A stretch of DNA of 64,000 nt from Ceratorhiza oryzae-sativae (GCA_030998015.1 JARWMV010000043.1:1-64000); one strand, 5' to 3'; shown: positions 8,843-20,446, numbered from the stretch's first letter. The notes: generated from the letters alone by a model not told the origin. Made by a program: numbers and translations.

Positions 8843-11800
8843 CTTCCCCCCTTCAAGGCACAGGGGTCCTGGGGTGCCTTTGGGTGTGACTTGACATAGT
8901 CAGCGATGAGGTCTGGTGTGTTCACCAGGTTGTCATAGGTTAACCATTGTCGCTCGTCATAGCCGAGCCACTTGACATAGTATTCAAAGATGTTGGATCT
9001 TTTGTTGTATTGTGACTTTATGATCTGTTCCACTTTGAACTCTTCTTCCCCTTCAGGAGTTACCACAGGTGGTGGTGGGGGAACCTGACGGCCATAGGGG
9101 TCGTCTTTATATTTGGTCAGGAGTGAGACATGAAATACTGGGTGTATTTTCATGGTTATCGGTAAGTCCAATTTGTAGGCATGTGTGCCATGTTGTGCTA
9201 CCACCCTGAATGGTCCAACTCTTTTGTGGGCCAGTTTCCTGGAGGCCTGCTGTGTCCGTATGTTTTTGGTATCAAGCCAGACTTTGTCTCCAACCTTAAT
9301 AGCTTCAGGAGCCTGATGCTTCCGGTCGTAGTATTCCTTGATCCTCTGGTTTGCTATTTCCAGGGCTGCCCTAAGTTCGTCATGGCCCTTTTGGAGCCAT
9401 TCTGCATGATTGTTGGCTAGGGGGAATTCTTGTCCCTCCTTGTCCCCAACTGCCAGCCTTGGGTGGAAACCATAGTTTGCAAAGAATGGTGATTTGCCGG
9501 TTGAGGCATTGACACCATTGTTGTAGGCAAATTCGGCCAAGGGTAAGAGTGAGACCCAGTCATCCTGCCGATCTGATACGTAGTGTCTCAGGTACCCTTC
9601 TACTACCTGGTTAGCCCTTTCTGACTGGCCGTCCGTTTGTGGGTGATATGCTGTAGAGTAGGAGGGTTTTATGTCTAGCCGTTTATATAGGTGCCTTAGG
9701 AACTTGGATGCAAAGTTGGGGCCGCGATCTGAGATTGTTTTCCGTGGTAGCCCGTGAAGTTTCCATATGTATGTTAGGAACAAGTTGGTGCAATCCATAG
9801 CACTGGCTTCCGATTGACATGGAATAAAGTGGACCATTTTTGTCAGGCGGTCGACAACTGTGAATATGGTGTCAAACCCTTCTGACAGGGGTAGCCTGGT
9901 GATCAGATCATAAGTAATTTCCTCCCAAGGTTTTTCTGGTGCTGGTATTGGGTTTAGGAGCCCTGGGGGAACCTGGTTGCTGTGCTTATTCCTAATACAT
10001 GATTCGCAATGTGTGACATATTCGTTGACTGATTTTTTCATTGATGACCATGTATATTTGCGGTTTAGCAATTCGTATGTTCTGAATTGTCCTGGGTGTC
10101 CTGTGGCTGGGTTGTCGTGACGGCTTTCAATGACCAGCTTGCAAAGTTCTTTGTTGTTTGGGACATAGATTCTGCCCTTGTATCGTAAAAGTCCTTCATC
10201 CCATTCCCAGTTTTTGACTTTTTCATTGTCATCTAGGGCTTTTAGCACCTTTGACAGGTGCCCGTCCCCTGGGATAGCATCCCTAATGAGTTGTTCCAGG
10301 TCATGGTCTGGTGTGATTGCTTGTAGCTGCAGAGATTTTAATTCCAAAAATTGGTTTTGTGCCAGCAGAGCTTGGCTCTCACCCCCCTCTTTAGGGATGT
10401 GCCTTGACAGCCTAGAGAGTATGTCTGCCCGGCCATTCTTTGCCCCCTTGATGTATAGAATCTTGAATTCAAACCTGGACAGGAACTCATGCCATCGTGT
10501 GACTCAGCCATTCAGCAGCCGGTTTGTCTTCCAATATTCCAGATTTTTGTGGTCACAAACAATGTTTACTGGGTGTTCAGCCCCTTCTAGTAGGTGACGC
10601 CAGTGTTTGAGGGCTTTTATAATCGCCAACATTTCTTTGTTGTAGATATCATAGTTTCTTTCTGCTGGGACCATTGCTTTGGAATAGTAGGAGATTGGGT
10701 GAAGCATCCCGTCTTCTCCATATTGCAATAAAACAGCACCTGTGGCATAGCCTGAGGCGTCTGTTTCTAAGATGAATGGTTTGCTGGGTTCTGGCTGAAT
10801 TAGGAGAGGTGCTTCTTTCAATTTCTGCTTTAGCAAATTCCACGCCTGATCCCTTTCTTCTGTCCATTCCCACTTTGTGTCCTTCTTGACAAGTTCGTAG
10901 AGGCATTTTGTGATTTTTGAGAAGTCTTTTATAAAGTGCCTTAACCAGTTTGCAAACCCCAACCCTTCCAGGACTTCGGTTGGGTTTGTAGGGGTTGGCC
11001 ACTCAACAGCCTTTTCGACCTTGGCCGGGTCTACCTTAATTCCTTGGGGAGTTACTACTATTCCCAGGTAGTCCACTTCGGTGACGTCAAAAACGCATTT
11101 CTCCAGGGCACAGTATAAACCAGCCTTTTGAAGCCGGCGCAGGACTTCCCTGACATGTTCATCGTGTTCTTCCTGGTTCTTTGAAAATACCAATATGTCA
11201 TCCATGCAAATTACAACGTAAATGCCTTCGATGTCCTGGAACTCTTCTCTGATCATGGCCATGAAGGTTCCTGGTGCATTCTTTTGACCAAATTGCATGA
11301 CTAGGGGCTCATACAGCCCGTATTTGGTCTTGAAAGCGGCCTTCCATTCGTCTCCTTCCCAAATTCGTATGAGGTTGAAACCCCACTTTAGGTCAAACTT
11401 GGTGAATATCTTTGCCCCACGCAAGGTTTCCACAATATCATTGATGCGTGGGAGCAGGTACACATTGGAGACAGTCATTTCGTTTAGCCGCCGATAGTCA
11501 ATGCACATGCGCAGCTTCCCATTTTTCCTTTTGACAAATATGACTGGAGATGCCATGGGTGACCTTGAGGGTCTGATATGCCCTGCTTTCAGTTGGCGAT
11601 CCAAGGTTTTGCGCAATTCTGCATCTTCCTTGACACCCACACTATATATGGGACTGTGCCTTGGCTTGGCATCTGGTTTTAAATCTATTTCCATATCCCA
11701 CTTTCTATGGGGTGGTAGTGGTTGGACGTCGTCTTCTTCAGCGAATATTTTCTGGAATTCTTTATATTTTGTTGGAAGGGAGTCTAGGGAGTCCAGCTGA

Positions 11801-12360
11801 AGCTCCTTAGGTTCATTTGCACGCACGTGCAAGGGTTTTGTGATGCAATGCTTCAGGCATATTGGCGAGTCGAACTTCATGTCCTTCCCATCCCAATCAA
11901 TGTTGGGGTTATGGAATTTGAGCCATGACATGCCCAGGACTAAATCATTTTTGCCAACGTTCACAACGTAGGCACTGAGGATCTCTCTGTGCTCTTGAAT
12001 GCACAACTCAAAGGTGCAGTAGTGGGTCACAGACCCAGAGTCTATCTCCCTTCCATCGATTACCCTCAGTTTCTTGGGTGTTTTTAGGGCGACGGTAGGG
12101 ATGTGGTATTGTTTGACTAAATCTTCATGTATAAATACTGATGTGGCCCCTGAGTCAATCATGGCCCATCCATTAAATTTTTTCATGTTATATGCAGACT
12201 TGTGTTCAGGGGTTATGCACAAAGGGAATGCATGAAAGAAAAACTGTAGTTGTGATTGGTTTCCTAACGACATACATTCCATTTCCATATTTTTATTTTC
12301 ATTATGTGCATTTTGTAACATAGCGCCCAAGACCGCCCCCCTGGCTCGGTTTGAGCTCAT
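8830..12360 (-). pseudogene. pol: Element A Pol: protease, reverse transcriptase, RNase H, integrase, chromodomain
   Basis: One frame from the ATG at 12360 to 8830, broken by a single TGA at 10504-10502 (after ...LLNG). Domains in order: aspartic protease (AMIDSGATSVF, active D-S-G); RT with CIDYRRLNE, FDLKWGFN and catalytic VVICMDDILVFS, where the usual tyrosine of YxDD is cysteine; RNase H (ETDASGYATGAV). After the stop comes integrase with an HHCC finger (H..H..HCESC), catalytic D in TYDLITRLP, D in TISDRGPNF and E in HPQTDGQSERANQ. A GPY/F-like module and a C-terminal chromodomain (FKVEQIIKSQ...YYVKWLGY...WLTYDNL) follow. The ATG overlaps the gag stop as ATGA. The TGA equals glutamine in copy D (LNGQVTQ), so it is a mutation in this copy. 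Confidence 0.9.
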
Positions 12361-13748
12361 TCTTTTACCGACTCATCGTTGGTTGTTTCTACATCCTCGA
12401 CCACTGCCTCGTATCCTGACATTTTAGCTGAGGGGCATTTGGCTGCAATATGACCCCGGCCTCCACAGTTATAGCAGGTATTTGTCCCCTTTCCTTTTCC
12501 TGCACTATCCAGATCCATTGCATCCGGATCCTTTGCCTTGGGGACCACTGGCAGATGGTTATCCTTCTTTATGTCCTTGAAGGACTCTTGTATGTTGGCA
12601 TTACTGCCATCGTAACGGACGGTTGGAACTGTGAAGCCCTTTGCATTGGGGCCAATGGCTACGATTTGACCTTTTACAGCCCTGCCATCCTTGATCTTGT
12701 ATATGCGTTCCCCATTCTTGAATTTCTCCTTTTGGGGAGCACTTTGGGGGTTATTTGTGGGCCTGCTAGTCGAAGCATTGTTGCTGCTGGACTTATTACC
12801 CCCATGAGATGTCCTCTTGCTACCGAAGGAAATGAGGTGACGGTCAATTTCCAGGGCCTGCTGTGTGAGCTGGGCAAATGTCTTTGTGCGGGGATCATAG
12901 TTTTGGGCCACCATGCTATCTGTTATGTCTGATGACAGACCATCATAGAACTGATCACGCATGGCGGCATCGTTGTAGTTGAGGCCTGTGGAATACAAGT
13001 TGAATAGGGTGAGGTAGTCCTGAACCATCTTGGATTGTTTCAACTTCTGCCACTTGTCGCGGTTATTTTCAGTGCGGTTCAGATCCCCATATCGGGTAGT
13101 AAATTCTTGCCAGAATAAATTGGCATCGTGAAGCCAGGGGATCGCAGTTCCAGGGTTGAGAATTTCAAATTCTTCATACGAATTAACCCATTCAGCTGCG
13201 GACCCTTCAAGATACGAGGTGATGAAGGCGACCACTTGGTCAGCCGAGTGTCCACTCATGTTTGTATTGATATATCGGGCACATGCGATTCTGAATGAGA
13301 TGGCGTCCTCCTGTTTTGTGCCATCAAATTTTTGAGGGGCGGCCATCTTAACTTTTGCGGTCGACCCTCCAGAGGGAGCGGGTGCTGTTGGTTGTGATTG
13401 GACTGTACCTGTGGGAGCTAGTGCTTGAACAGCGCCTGAACCACCCATGGAGGTGTTGATTTGCGCTTCGATGCGCGTGATAGTAGTTTGGAGAATGGCT
13501 AACATTCCCACTAGGTTATTGACATTGGTGGCTAGTCCCGCCACATCCGCATCTATTTTTGTCTGATTCGTGGTAAGTTTGGCCTCAAGTGAATCTGTGT
13601 AGGTTTTATTATTGTGTTCGACGTCCCCAATATCATTTTGGAGATTATTGGTTCACTCTCGCAGCTCATCCATTGATTGAAGCATATAGATGACCTTATC
13701 TTCATCAGACATATTTGCCCAAGCAGGGGCAGGGGTTGGCGATGCCAT
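12357..13748 (-). pseudogene. gag: Element A Gag with zinc knuckle
   Basis: The frame begins at ATG 13748 (MASPTPAPAWANMSD..., aligned with the Gag of copy D), meets a TGA at codon 32 (13655-13653, where copy D has Gln32) and is then open for the remaining ~430 codons to 12357. It contains a coiled-coil-prone N-terminus, a retrotransposon Gag core (FRIACARYINTN, SAAEWVNSYEEFE, PWLHDANLFWQEFTTRYGD) and an intact CCHC knuckle CYNCGGRGHIAAKC near the C-terminus. Gag would form the virus-like particle and bind the RNA. Its TGA overlaps the pol ATG by the tetramer ATGA. Confidence 0.88.
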
Positions 13749-13961
13749 TTCAGAAGGGACTTGAGTAGATTTGTTTAAAGGCGACGAAGTTGGTAAGGAA
13801 GTACAGGAAATTGAGAGTTGTTTTGATAATAAAGGATTTCCATTCCCCTTACAAGTCTATAGATTTCAAAGTTCCCAACTCCCACGAATCTCAACCAAGT
13901 ATCGTCCAAGTCCCAGCTTTTGGTGTCCTGGCAACGATATGGACACTCCACCTTTTTTAGT

Positions 13962-14715
13962 TTAATTTGGTCCCGAAGGAGTGCTTCCTTGGGAAGGATT
14001 GATTTGGGCTGCCGGAAGGGGTGCTTCTTCCTGAATTGGCGAGCCCGTGCCACTTAGAAAGGTGGGGTGAGGAAGGTCTGACAGTGTTGAGAAGACAGGG
14101 AAGGCATACTCATGGGGTTCAATTGTTTCTTGGACTATTGCTTCTAGTCTGAGATGGTCTTGGAGGAGGGATAGGTAGTCCTCCTGGTGTTCGCGCAGAC
14201 GCTCGGTTAAGTATGCGCAACGGGCCTCAGCTTCGTTGAGTTTTTCACAGGTTTCTTCGTACTTATTCCGGTAGTAACGGTACCTGTCTTGGAAGTTTTC
14301 GATAGTATTTAGCAGGTGACGAAGAAGCTGTTGGCCAAGGTTCTCCAGCTTATAGCTGGTTGCGGGGGATGGTGTAGTAATAAAGGAATTTGTCCTTCTT
14401 AGGACAATAGGGGCAGCGCGCTGGGAAGGTGGCTCCGTTCGCCCGACAGCAGATTTTGCACTCAGGGGCGCCTGGCTCGGTGACGAAGGCTTGTTGGGCA
14501 CGTCCGACTTTCTGGGGGCAGACTTTGGTAATTACTACTTGGTTGAAATCGATGTGCCCCGCTTCTTCAAGGATACTTTCGACCGAGTTGAGGGTGAAGC
14601 AGTGGATCGATAGGTGTCCGAACCACCCACACAGATGGCAGCGCTGATCTTCTGTAAAAGGTTGTGCCACTTGAGGGCCATGCGTTCCGTCAGAGACATA
14701 CTCGAGCAAGAGCAA
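13962..14715 (-). pseudogene. Element A leader ORF: zinc knuckle plus coiled coil, frameshifted
   Basis: Between the 5' LTR and gag are two overlapping frames. The first (14715-14350) has a CCHC knuckle CHLCGWFGHLSIHC and a second Cys cluster (CKIC ... CPYC). The second (about 14390-13962) is a long amphipathic helix (KLENLGQQLLRHLLNTIENF...LNEAEARCAYLTERL). Copy D (58114-58820) joins the two in one frame across this point, because it has four C's where A has five at ATCCCCC, so A carries a 1-nt shift. No ATG opens the zinc frame in either copy, so initiation may need splicing or a non-AUG codon. Conservation of both parts in two copies argues for a real protein. Function unknown. Confidence 0.6.
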
Positions 14716-15020
14716 GATAAAAGGAAAAATAGACCCTTTCCCGAGTCTATTGGAATAGGAAGGTGACCTCCGTTGCTCAGCTACTTAAGGGCAATGAGTG
14801 ACCCCACCTCTTGTTGACAAAAGAGATTAGAGAACCAAAGCTTGTTACAACGTGTGAGGGACCTGGCTATGCAAGGTTTCACAGAGGTGCGTATAGGGCA
14901 ACGATATCTCGTGACTGTGGATAGGTGGAGTAGGATTGGGGAAAGCAACGGGAAGTTATCTCGAGACGACACCAACGGCGTTCCAGAACGTATCCCAGGC
15001 GACACTGAGACTTACGATTG

Positions 15021-15037
15021 TCAAGAACTTGACCTGA
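15021..15037 (-). other. Element A primer-binding site, self-priming type
   Basis: Directly inside the 5' LTR the minus strand reads TCAGGTCAAGTTCTTGA. Its last 15 nt are a perfect complement of TCAAGAACTTGACCT in the LTR (15119-15105), which lies 33 nt downstream of the TATATAAA box start and so at the expected 5' end of the transcript. It does not begin with TGG as tRNA-primed sites do. Confidence 0.75.
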
Positions 15038-15413
15038 TGTCGACGACGACAAGTCAGGTGATGAGAAAAATAGTAAGAAAACAAAAGAACTTGTATTCGA
15101 CGAGAGGTCAAGTTCTTGAGGAGTCCTCTGCGAACTTGACCTGGTTTATATACACAGTACGAGCCACATCATAACAAACAAGTCCGTACAGTGAGTCACG
15201 ACAGATAAGAGATAGAAGCAGTAGAAGCGACTGCAGAACTGCAGAATTTCACATCAGAGTTGAAATACATCTCAGTTACCGGTCCGGGACATTCCCTGAG
15301 TCACGTGATACAGATATACCATAAAAGGCAAGTATGTTTTGAAGACGGTCTCATAAAATGTAGTAAATCAAGAAAATATTGTAAAGTGGATATATGCATG
15401 TCAGTTTGTGACA
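15038..15413 (-). repeat. Element A 5' LTR with promoter
   Basis: 376 bp. On the minus strand a TATATAAA box at 15152-15145 precedes an inverted repeat AGGTCAAGTTC ... GAACTTGACCT that would sit at the 5' end of the RNA. It retains CpGs lost in the 3' LTR. Confidence 0.92.
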
Positions 15414-15578
15414 GAGGGGCTTGACCATGAGTAAACAGTGTTGATGCCTCATGTGATAGTCTATAACCCTTATGTAAGTTGCTCTTAGGGTTGTTGCAGC
15501 TCCAAATCTTATAGAGCCACATAAGGTCCCAGGGTCATGTGATTTAAGCACTGAGGACATGTGATAACTTACTCCTTG
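15414..15578 (-). repeat. F-type LTR fragment between element A and the hAT-like element
   Basis: On the minus strand it reads ...CACATGTCCTCAGTGC, GGAGCTGCAACAACCCTAAGAG and so on, matching the order at 56605-56680 on the plus strand. It is the middle segment of the LTR whose other parts are at 17736-18203 and 8217-8466. Confidence 0.55.
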
Positions 15579-17735
15579 TAGGGCTCTGTAAGAAACCAGA
15601 AATTGCTTACTGTTAGCTTACATACACTTCTAAACAGGTATTTCCAACAGTAACTTACAGTAACTTGTGTTATGGATCGCTAACCTTTTTCTATTATTTT
15701 AGTGTGCTCAGCCAACCTCAAGTGATGCCTCTGTAATTTTCTTGACATTCAATGAACTTGTATGCATCTGAAATTGTACTATTTGTGTTCCATTAAATAT
15801 CACAAAATCTCCTCTTTCCAACACATATTTTATTGTGATTTCATCTTAAGAACTCAGAGAGATATAGAGGTTGCGATAGTTCCTCTTATCAGGAGATATT
15901 GATTACAACATTGCACCACTCATATCTCAGCAACCGCTTACGCTATCAAAGCGATCTTATGCTCTATCAATAGCTAATCTTTGGCGGTATCTGCTGCCCA
16001 AAGATTGTTGTGATCTACCAGATCCTTGCGCTGGAATAGCCTGAAGATCATTAGAATCTTAATAGACCATCAATCAAGATCTAATGGCTCCAGTGAGTCA
16101 GGAGAGCCTTCCAAATTGATCCAGAAGCTTCTCTGACTCACTTTATGACTTGCTGAGATGTAGCCTCTGTTCATTACATGTATATACTATGATAATATGA
16201 TCTACAAGCCAATAGTAGGTCTCAGATGCATCAATGCCTTCAATCCACACCCTGTCTTTACTCTCTTATCCTATACTGGGCTAGGGTGTACCCCAAGTAT
16301 AGCAGTAACCTCTTTTGATGATTGCACTGGCATGCATGCATCTATTTGGCTCTGGAATGCCCTCCTCAGGGTATAAAAGGACCTCCTCTGAGGCCCTTCC
16401 AGACCACCTCCTCCTCTTACTCAACCCAGACTGGTTATTGGTTTCTTTTCTCTTTCTATTTCTCTTGTCTGTGTATCATTTCGTATATAACTAGTACTGA
16501 GGAATAAAGTATCATATTAGTTATATACTGTCTGAGTCATTGTATCTTATATACATGGATATATAAGGGTACAATATTGCCTGATTGAGCATGACATTAA
16601 GTACCAGCTATTAGAGGAAATCTAAGTACCTGTAGCTGAGGAAGTACACACATTAGGCAGCCCACCATCTATCCTATAAGCTATCACTTAAGTCTAGTAT
16701 TAAGATTAGTATCAGTTAGTCCAAGCAACTAGGGCTGAACTACATTTAAGATATCTAAGGGAACCTGACCAAAGTAGTCTTGCTCTTTATACCTATAAAT
16801 GAGTCAGTTCACACTGTGAAAGATTGAGACTACCTTGAGTGTTACTTGATCGCATTGCAACTACTTTGAGCCTTCTTACTCTAGTCTAAGAAGTATTGAG
16901 TATGATTAGTGTATACTATCATATCTACATTTGCTTAAGCTCTAGATATCCAAGTGTACCCTGACCTGTGACAACTTGCAGGTTTCCCTAGCTTGCTGCA
17001 TGTGACCCATTCAAGCCTTCCTCAAGCCCTCTGTTGCATGAATGATGAAATCTTTGACTCCTGCACCTAAATTGTTACAAGTTTCACATTTAAGGCTCAA
17101 TGCTGGGACAATATTGATGTTCCTTGAAGCTCTGTGAGTTTGATTATGTGTAAACAATCCCATCCAGAACTTGTACTCATTGGTTCATAGGTTACCACTT
17201 CAGATTAACCAACCCCTAGCACTTCATATAGTATACATGCACCACTCCCCCCCCCCAGAATGCATGAATCTAGGTACTACTTGTATGTCATATGCAAGTG
17301 GTCAATTGGTTGAACAAAGCTTTTGGTCACAAGTACATCACAAGTACTACTATGCAAAAGATTTGACCTTACTTGACATCATAGGGAGGTCATTGAACAG
17401 CTGAGGAGGTATAGTGATGCATGTTAAGAAGAATTTATACTACTTCAGACTGAAATACTGTGATTTAGCTTGCCAGTGTACTTGCATCTACTTTCCAAAG
17501 TGTTTAGCAGCCTGTCTTGTGCTGAAAAAGACCCAAAGCATCTAAGGATAGTTTGTGTGGAGTTTGTTCTCTGATTATAATGGCAGGTGAATGGTTTTGC
17601 ACTTCCACATGGGGGTGGTTGCTCCATAGCATATGACTAATCAGTGGAAGCTTACTGTTGGAAATAGTAACTTACTGTTTCTTATACCAGGTGTTTCCAG
17701 TTAGAAACATGCTTACTGTTTCCTTCAGAGCCCTA
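15579..17735. mobile_element. hAT-like element (846 bp net) carrying a nested solo LTR
   Basis: Starts TAGGGCTCTGTAAGAAAC and ends GTTTCCTTCAGAGCCCTA. Flanking octamers ACTCCTTG (15571-15578) and GTTCCTTG (17736-17743) match at 6 of 8 positions, and both differences are transitions. The terminal TAGGGCTCTG is shared with the MITE at 3781-4472, suggesting the same transposase family, though the interiors differ. Sub-terminal CTTACTG/CAGTAAG motifs repeat in both orientations. A 1306-bp solo LTR (15668-16973) was later inserted, leaving about 846 bp without transposase frame. Confidence 0.75.
15668..16973 (+). repeat. Solo LTR of the element-C family (plus orientation)
   Basis: Starts TGTTATGGATCGCTAACC and ends ...CTGACCTGTGACA; TSD ACTTG at 15663-15667 and 16974-16978. 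Contains TATAAAAGG near 16372 and AATAAA near 16503 in the same orientation. The most CpG-depleted of the six copies, so probably the oldest. Confidence 0.9.
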
Positions 17736-18203
17736 GTTCCTTGCTCCTCAGTACAAAGGTGAGATTTAAGGGGAGCAACTTGATAAGTGCCAAGATAAGC
17801 ACCAAGGTCACATGATAACTCACTCCTTGCTTCTCATTACAAAGGAGAGATTTAAGAGGAGCAACTTGGTAAGCACTGAGATAAGTGCCAAGGTCACATG
17901 ATCTTGTTTACCACCTGTTTGCCTTGGGAGGTAATGCTACTCATAGTAGATTGACTCCCTAGTTTCATTATGACTGCTGAGTAGGTCATGACAATCCATC
18001 AGTCCACAAGTGACTAATAATAGTAGGATGAGTAAGGTGAATGGCAGTTGATCAGTAAGTGAGTGGCTAATAATAGTATGTGGCTCAGTAAGCAAGTGGA
18101 GGTGGTTACTCATGGGGGAAGAGTGGTCAACCCATGAGACAGAAGTAGTAAACTAAGGAAAAAATGATGGTTAGCCACAAGACCTTGATCATGGCTTATG
18201 ACA
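17736..18203 (-). repeat. F-type LTR, proximal part
   Basis: On the minus strand starts TGTCATAAGCCATGATCAAGG (18203), close to TGTCATGAGCCACAATCAAAGG at 49884 and 57186, and proceeds through CACTTGCTTACTGAGCC and a tandem pair of AGTTGCTCC..TTAAATCTC units (17755-17880). It abuts degenerate RT sequence at 18204 with no polypurine tract, so it may be an insertion into element F rather than its own 3' LTR. Confidence 0.6.
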
Positions 18204-19290
18204 ATCCCAATTAGTATTAATTGGATGCAAGATAGGGGCTCTGCATGCAAGCTCCTTAATGCAGTCAAAACTGCACTGATGGACCAGAGTCCATAGGAAT
18301 ACTTGGCCCTTACAGGTCAAATCTGATAATGGGCCTGAGAAGGCCAATAGATCTGGCATATATGCAGCCAGATATTGCACCAGCCCTAGGAGGCACTGGA
18401 TGTTGTGCATGGATCATGGCATAGGCCACAATTGGATTAGGGACATTTTGTCCTTGTTGGCATGAATGCTGTTTTTGTCCACTATGTGGCTAAGATACTC
18501 TATACATTCCTTGTATCAATTGACTCTCTTTTTAGAAAGGTGAAGCTCAGCACTGGAGAATGTGTTCACTATGACTTGTAACAGTTGTTCATGTTCTTCT
18601 ATCATGTCACTATACACAAATATATCATCTAAATAGATGAACATTCCTTGGCCAATCCAGGCCTGGAATATGTGTCATTAGATGTTGAAACATACTCAGG
18701 GTGTTACAATTGCCCTGTTGCATGATATTGCTGTAGAACATCCCATAAACAGTCTTGAAGGCTATCTTTTCATGTGCTCAGGCACAATTGGTATATGCTT
18801 GTATGCATTGGTCATGTCCAACTTAGAGTGATACTTAGCACAGGCTATATGCTTGCAAATTTCCTCTTGATCAGGCAATGGGGGTGGTATCTTTCATAAT
18901 ATTATCATTGCGCTTGCAAAGATCTATCACTGTGTGCAGTGACATCTTGTCTGCCTTGAAAAGACATAGCATAGGAGTGGCAGACTTGGCTGCTCCTTCA
19001 AACCACCATCCAGCTCTTAAGTAGAGCTTGATCTTTTCTTGTAACTGGGGCTTCAGAGCCTCAGGGCAATTAAGTTGGTGATGAATCAACTTAAGCTGTT
19101 CATCCACAAAGTTGATTTCATGATTTATTTCCCTCATAGGAGGGAGTCTCTCAGGGGTGGGTGCAGTTTGATGTGCCAGCTTCTTCCACTCATCACAAAG
19201 CCTGGGGATGGCTTTGTCAGTAAGCAGGAAGGAACTCCCCACACTATCCTTGTTGGATAGTCATTTAGCCCCATGGCCATAGTTTGCTGG
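18204..19290 (-). pseudogene. Element F reverse transcriptase, degenerate and truncated
   Basis: Minus-strand frames with many stops. A conserved pre-RT block (DEQLKLIHHQLNCPEALKPQ...) lies at 19160-19040, with KADKMSLHTVIDLCKRN at about 18960-18905. The catalytic segment FIYLDDIFVYSD lies at about 18634-18598, and a connection/RNaseH-proximal stretch (QCLLGLVQYLAAYMPDLLAFSGPL) at 18400-18330. The reading is cut off at 18204 by an LTR. Ty3/gypsy type from the YLDD context and order. At least four in-frame stops; no function. Confidence 0.75.
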
Positions 19291-19399
19291 ACTGATGTTG
19301 CTGGTTTGGCCTTCCTGGACCCAGAAGGTCTTTTGGTGAACTGTACTTGCCCCCCAGATGAGGATCCTGCAACTTTCAATCAGAAGCTGTTGGGTATAT

Positions 19400-20446
19400 G
19401 TGTACCATCTATGCTGAATAAGTCATGTGAAAAATCCACATTAATCCTATACCATTGCATAAAGAGTGTACCTATGATTATATCATATTTTTTTTTTGAT
19501 GTTTACTACATTGAAATAATGTGTCCCTTTTACAGGGCAAATATCTACTTCATTGTTAACACCAAAGTTACATTTTCCTTGGCTCCCCTTGAGTGCAAGT
19601 TGTAAGCCTATTGGCTTATCTAATGCCATTGGCATGATATTAGCTACCCTCACAAATCAGGGCAATATCATGTCAGTGCAGGAGCCCAAATCAAATAGGA
19701 TTACACCAATGTTGTACCAACTTTAAAGTACCCAGTCATGGGTTGCTGGTCCTCCTCTTGACAGACTGGTTGAGCACCCCAGTGGGGTGCTCCTCTTGTT
19801 TGCATGACTGGTGTGGAGACAGGCTCTGGCTCTGCCAGCTGTCTTTTGCTTGTCAATGTGGCACACACAACAATTTCATCATCTAGCAGTACTATATGCA
19901 CCATGTATGCAGCAACATTGCCATATTCTGCTACAAATTGATTCCATATGGAATCCTCATTGTTGCTGCCTGAGTAGTTAGTGAGGGGATGATGGGGGCA
20001 GTCTTCCTTGGGTGAGCTTTCTTCCTCTGATTTGGAGGTCAACCCATTGCCCATTTTGCTACATTGATGGTGTCATCCTCAGGAGGTTCTCCCTCCTCAA
20101 TAACTGGCTCTACAGCCTTAGCAGCAATAGCCCCTTTTGAGGGGCAGTTAGGGGCAATGTGGCCCTTTTTTGCCACATTTATAGCAGGTTAACTCTGCTT
20201 CCCCCTTGTGCTGGGGCTTTGTCTTGTCCCTAGTGGACAATTCAGCTATAGCCTTTGACCATGGCTTGACCTCCCTTGTAGCATACAAGGGCCTTGGCTT
20301 TTCCCACTGTTTGCCCCACTGATGATTTGTGCCTTTCTGATTGATCCTTTGGTTGCTTTGACTAGGCCCAACTGGTAGGTTGGGGTCTTTTTCTTCCTTC
20401 ACCATAATGAGGGTGATCTCCATATCGACATTGCTACTAAGGGTGC
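19400..20446 (-). pseudogene. Element F Gag C-terminus and protease, degenerate
   Basis: Minus strand. The Gag tail (SQSNQRINQKGTNHQWGKQW..., 20370-20280) leads to a zinc knuckle CYKCGKKG (about 20190-20165) whose second half is out of frame by one base in the run AAAAAAGGGCC. Beyond that, HIAPNC-type residues reappear. The protease motif at about 19692-19660 reads LFDLGSCTDMI: the serine of D-S-G is leucine, a single C-to-T change. The region 19620-19400 continues protease-like sequence (IIGTLFMQWYRINVDF) to about 19410. Confidence 0.65.

Larger units (their letters stand above)
8467..15413 (-). mobile_element. Element A: complete Ty3/gypsy chromovirus (Tf1/Tf2-like), 6.9 kb
   Basis: Both LTRs are 376 bp (8467-8842 and 15038-15413), start TGT and end ACA, and are flanked by the identical 5-mer GAGGG (8462-8466 and 15414-15418). 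Order on the minus strand is 5' LTR, PBS, leader frame, gag, pol (PR-RT-RNaseH-IN-chromodomain), polypurine tract GAAGGGGGGAAG, 3' LTR. The LTRs differ at 12 of 376 positions, most of them CpG versus TpG/CpA, so the insertion is fairly young. It is no longer competent: gag has a TGA at codon 32, pol has a TGA at the RNaseH/IN junction, and the leader frame is shifted. Confidence 0.93.

Noticed and set aside
11297..12932. Long plus-strand open frames across element A
   Set aside because: Antisense shadows of pol and gag; no motifs of their own.
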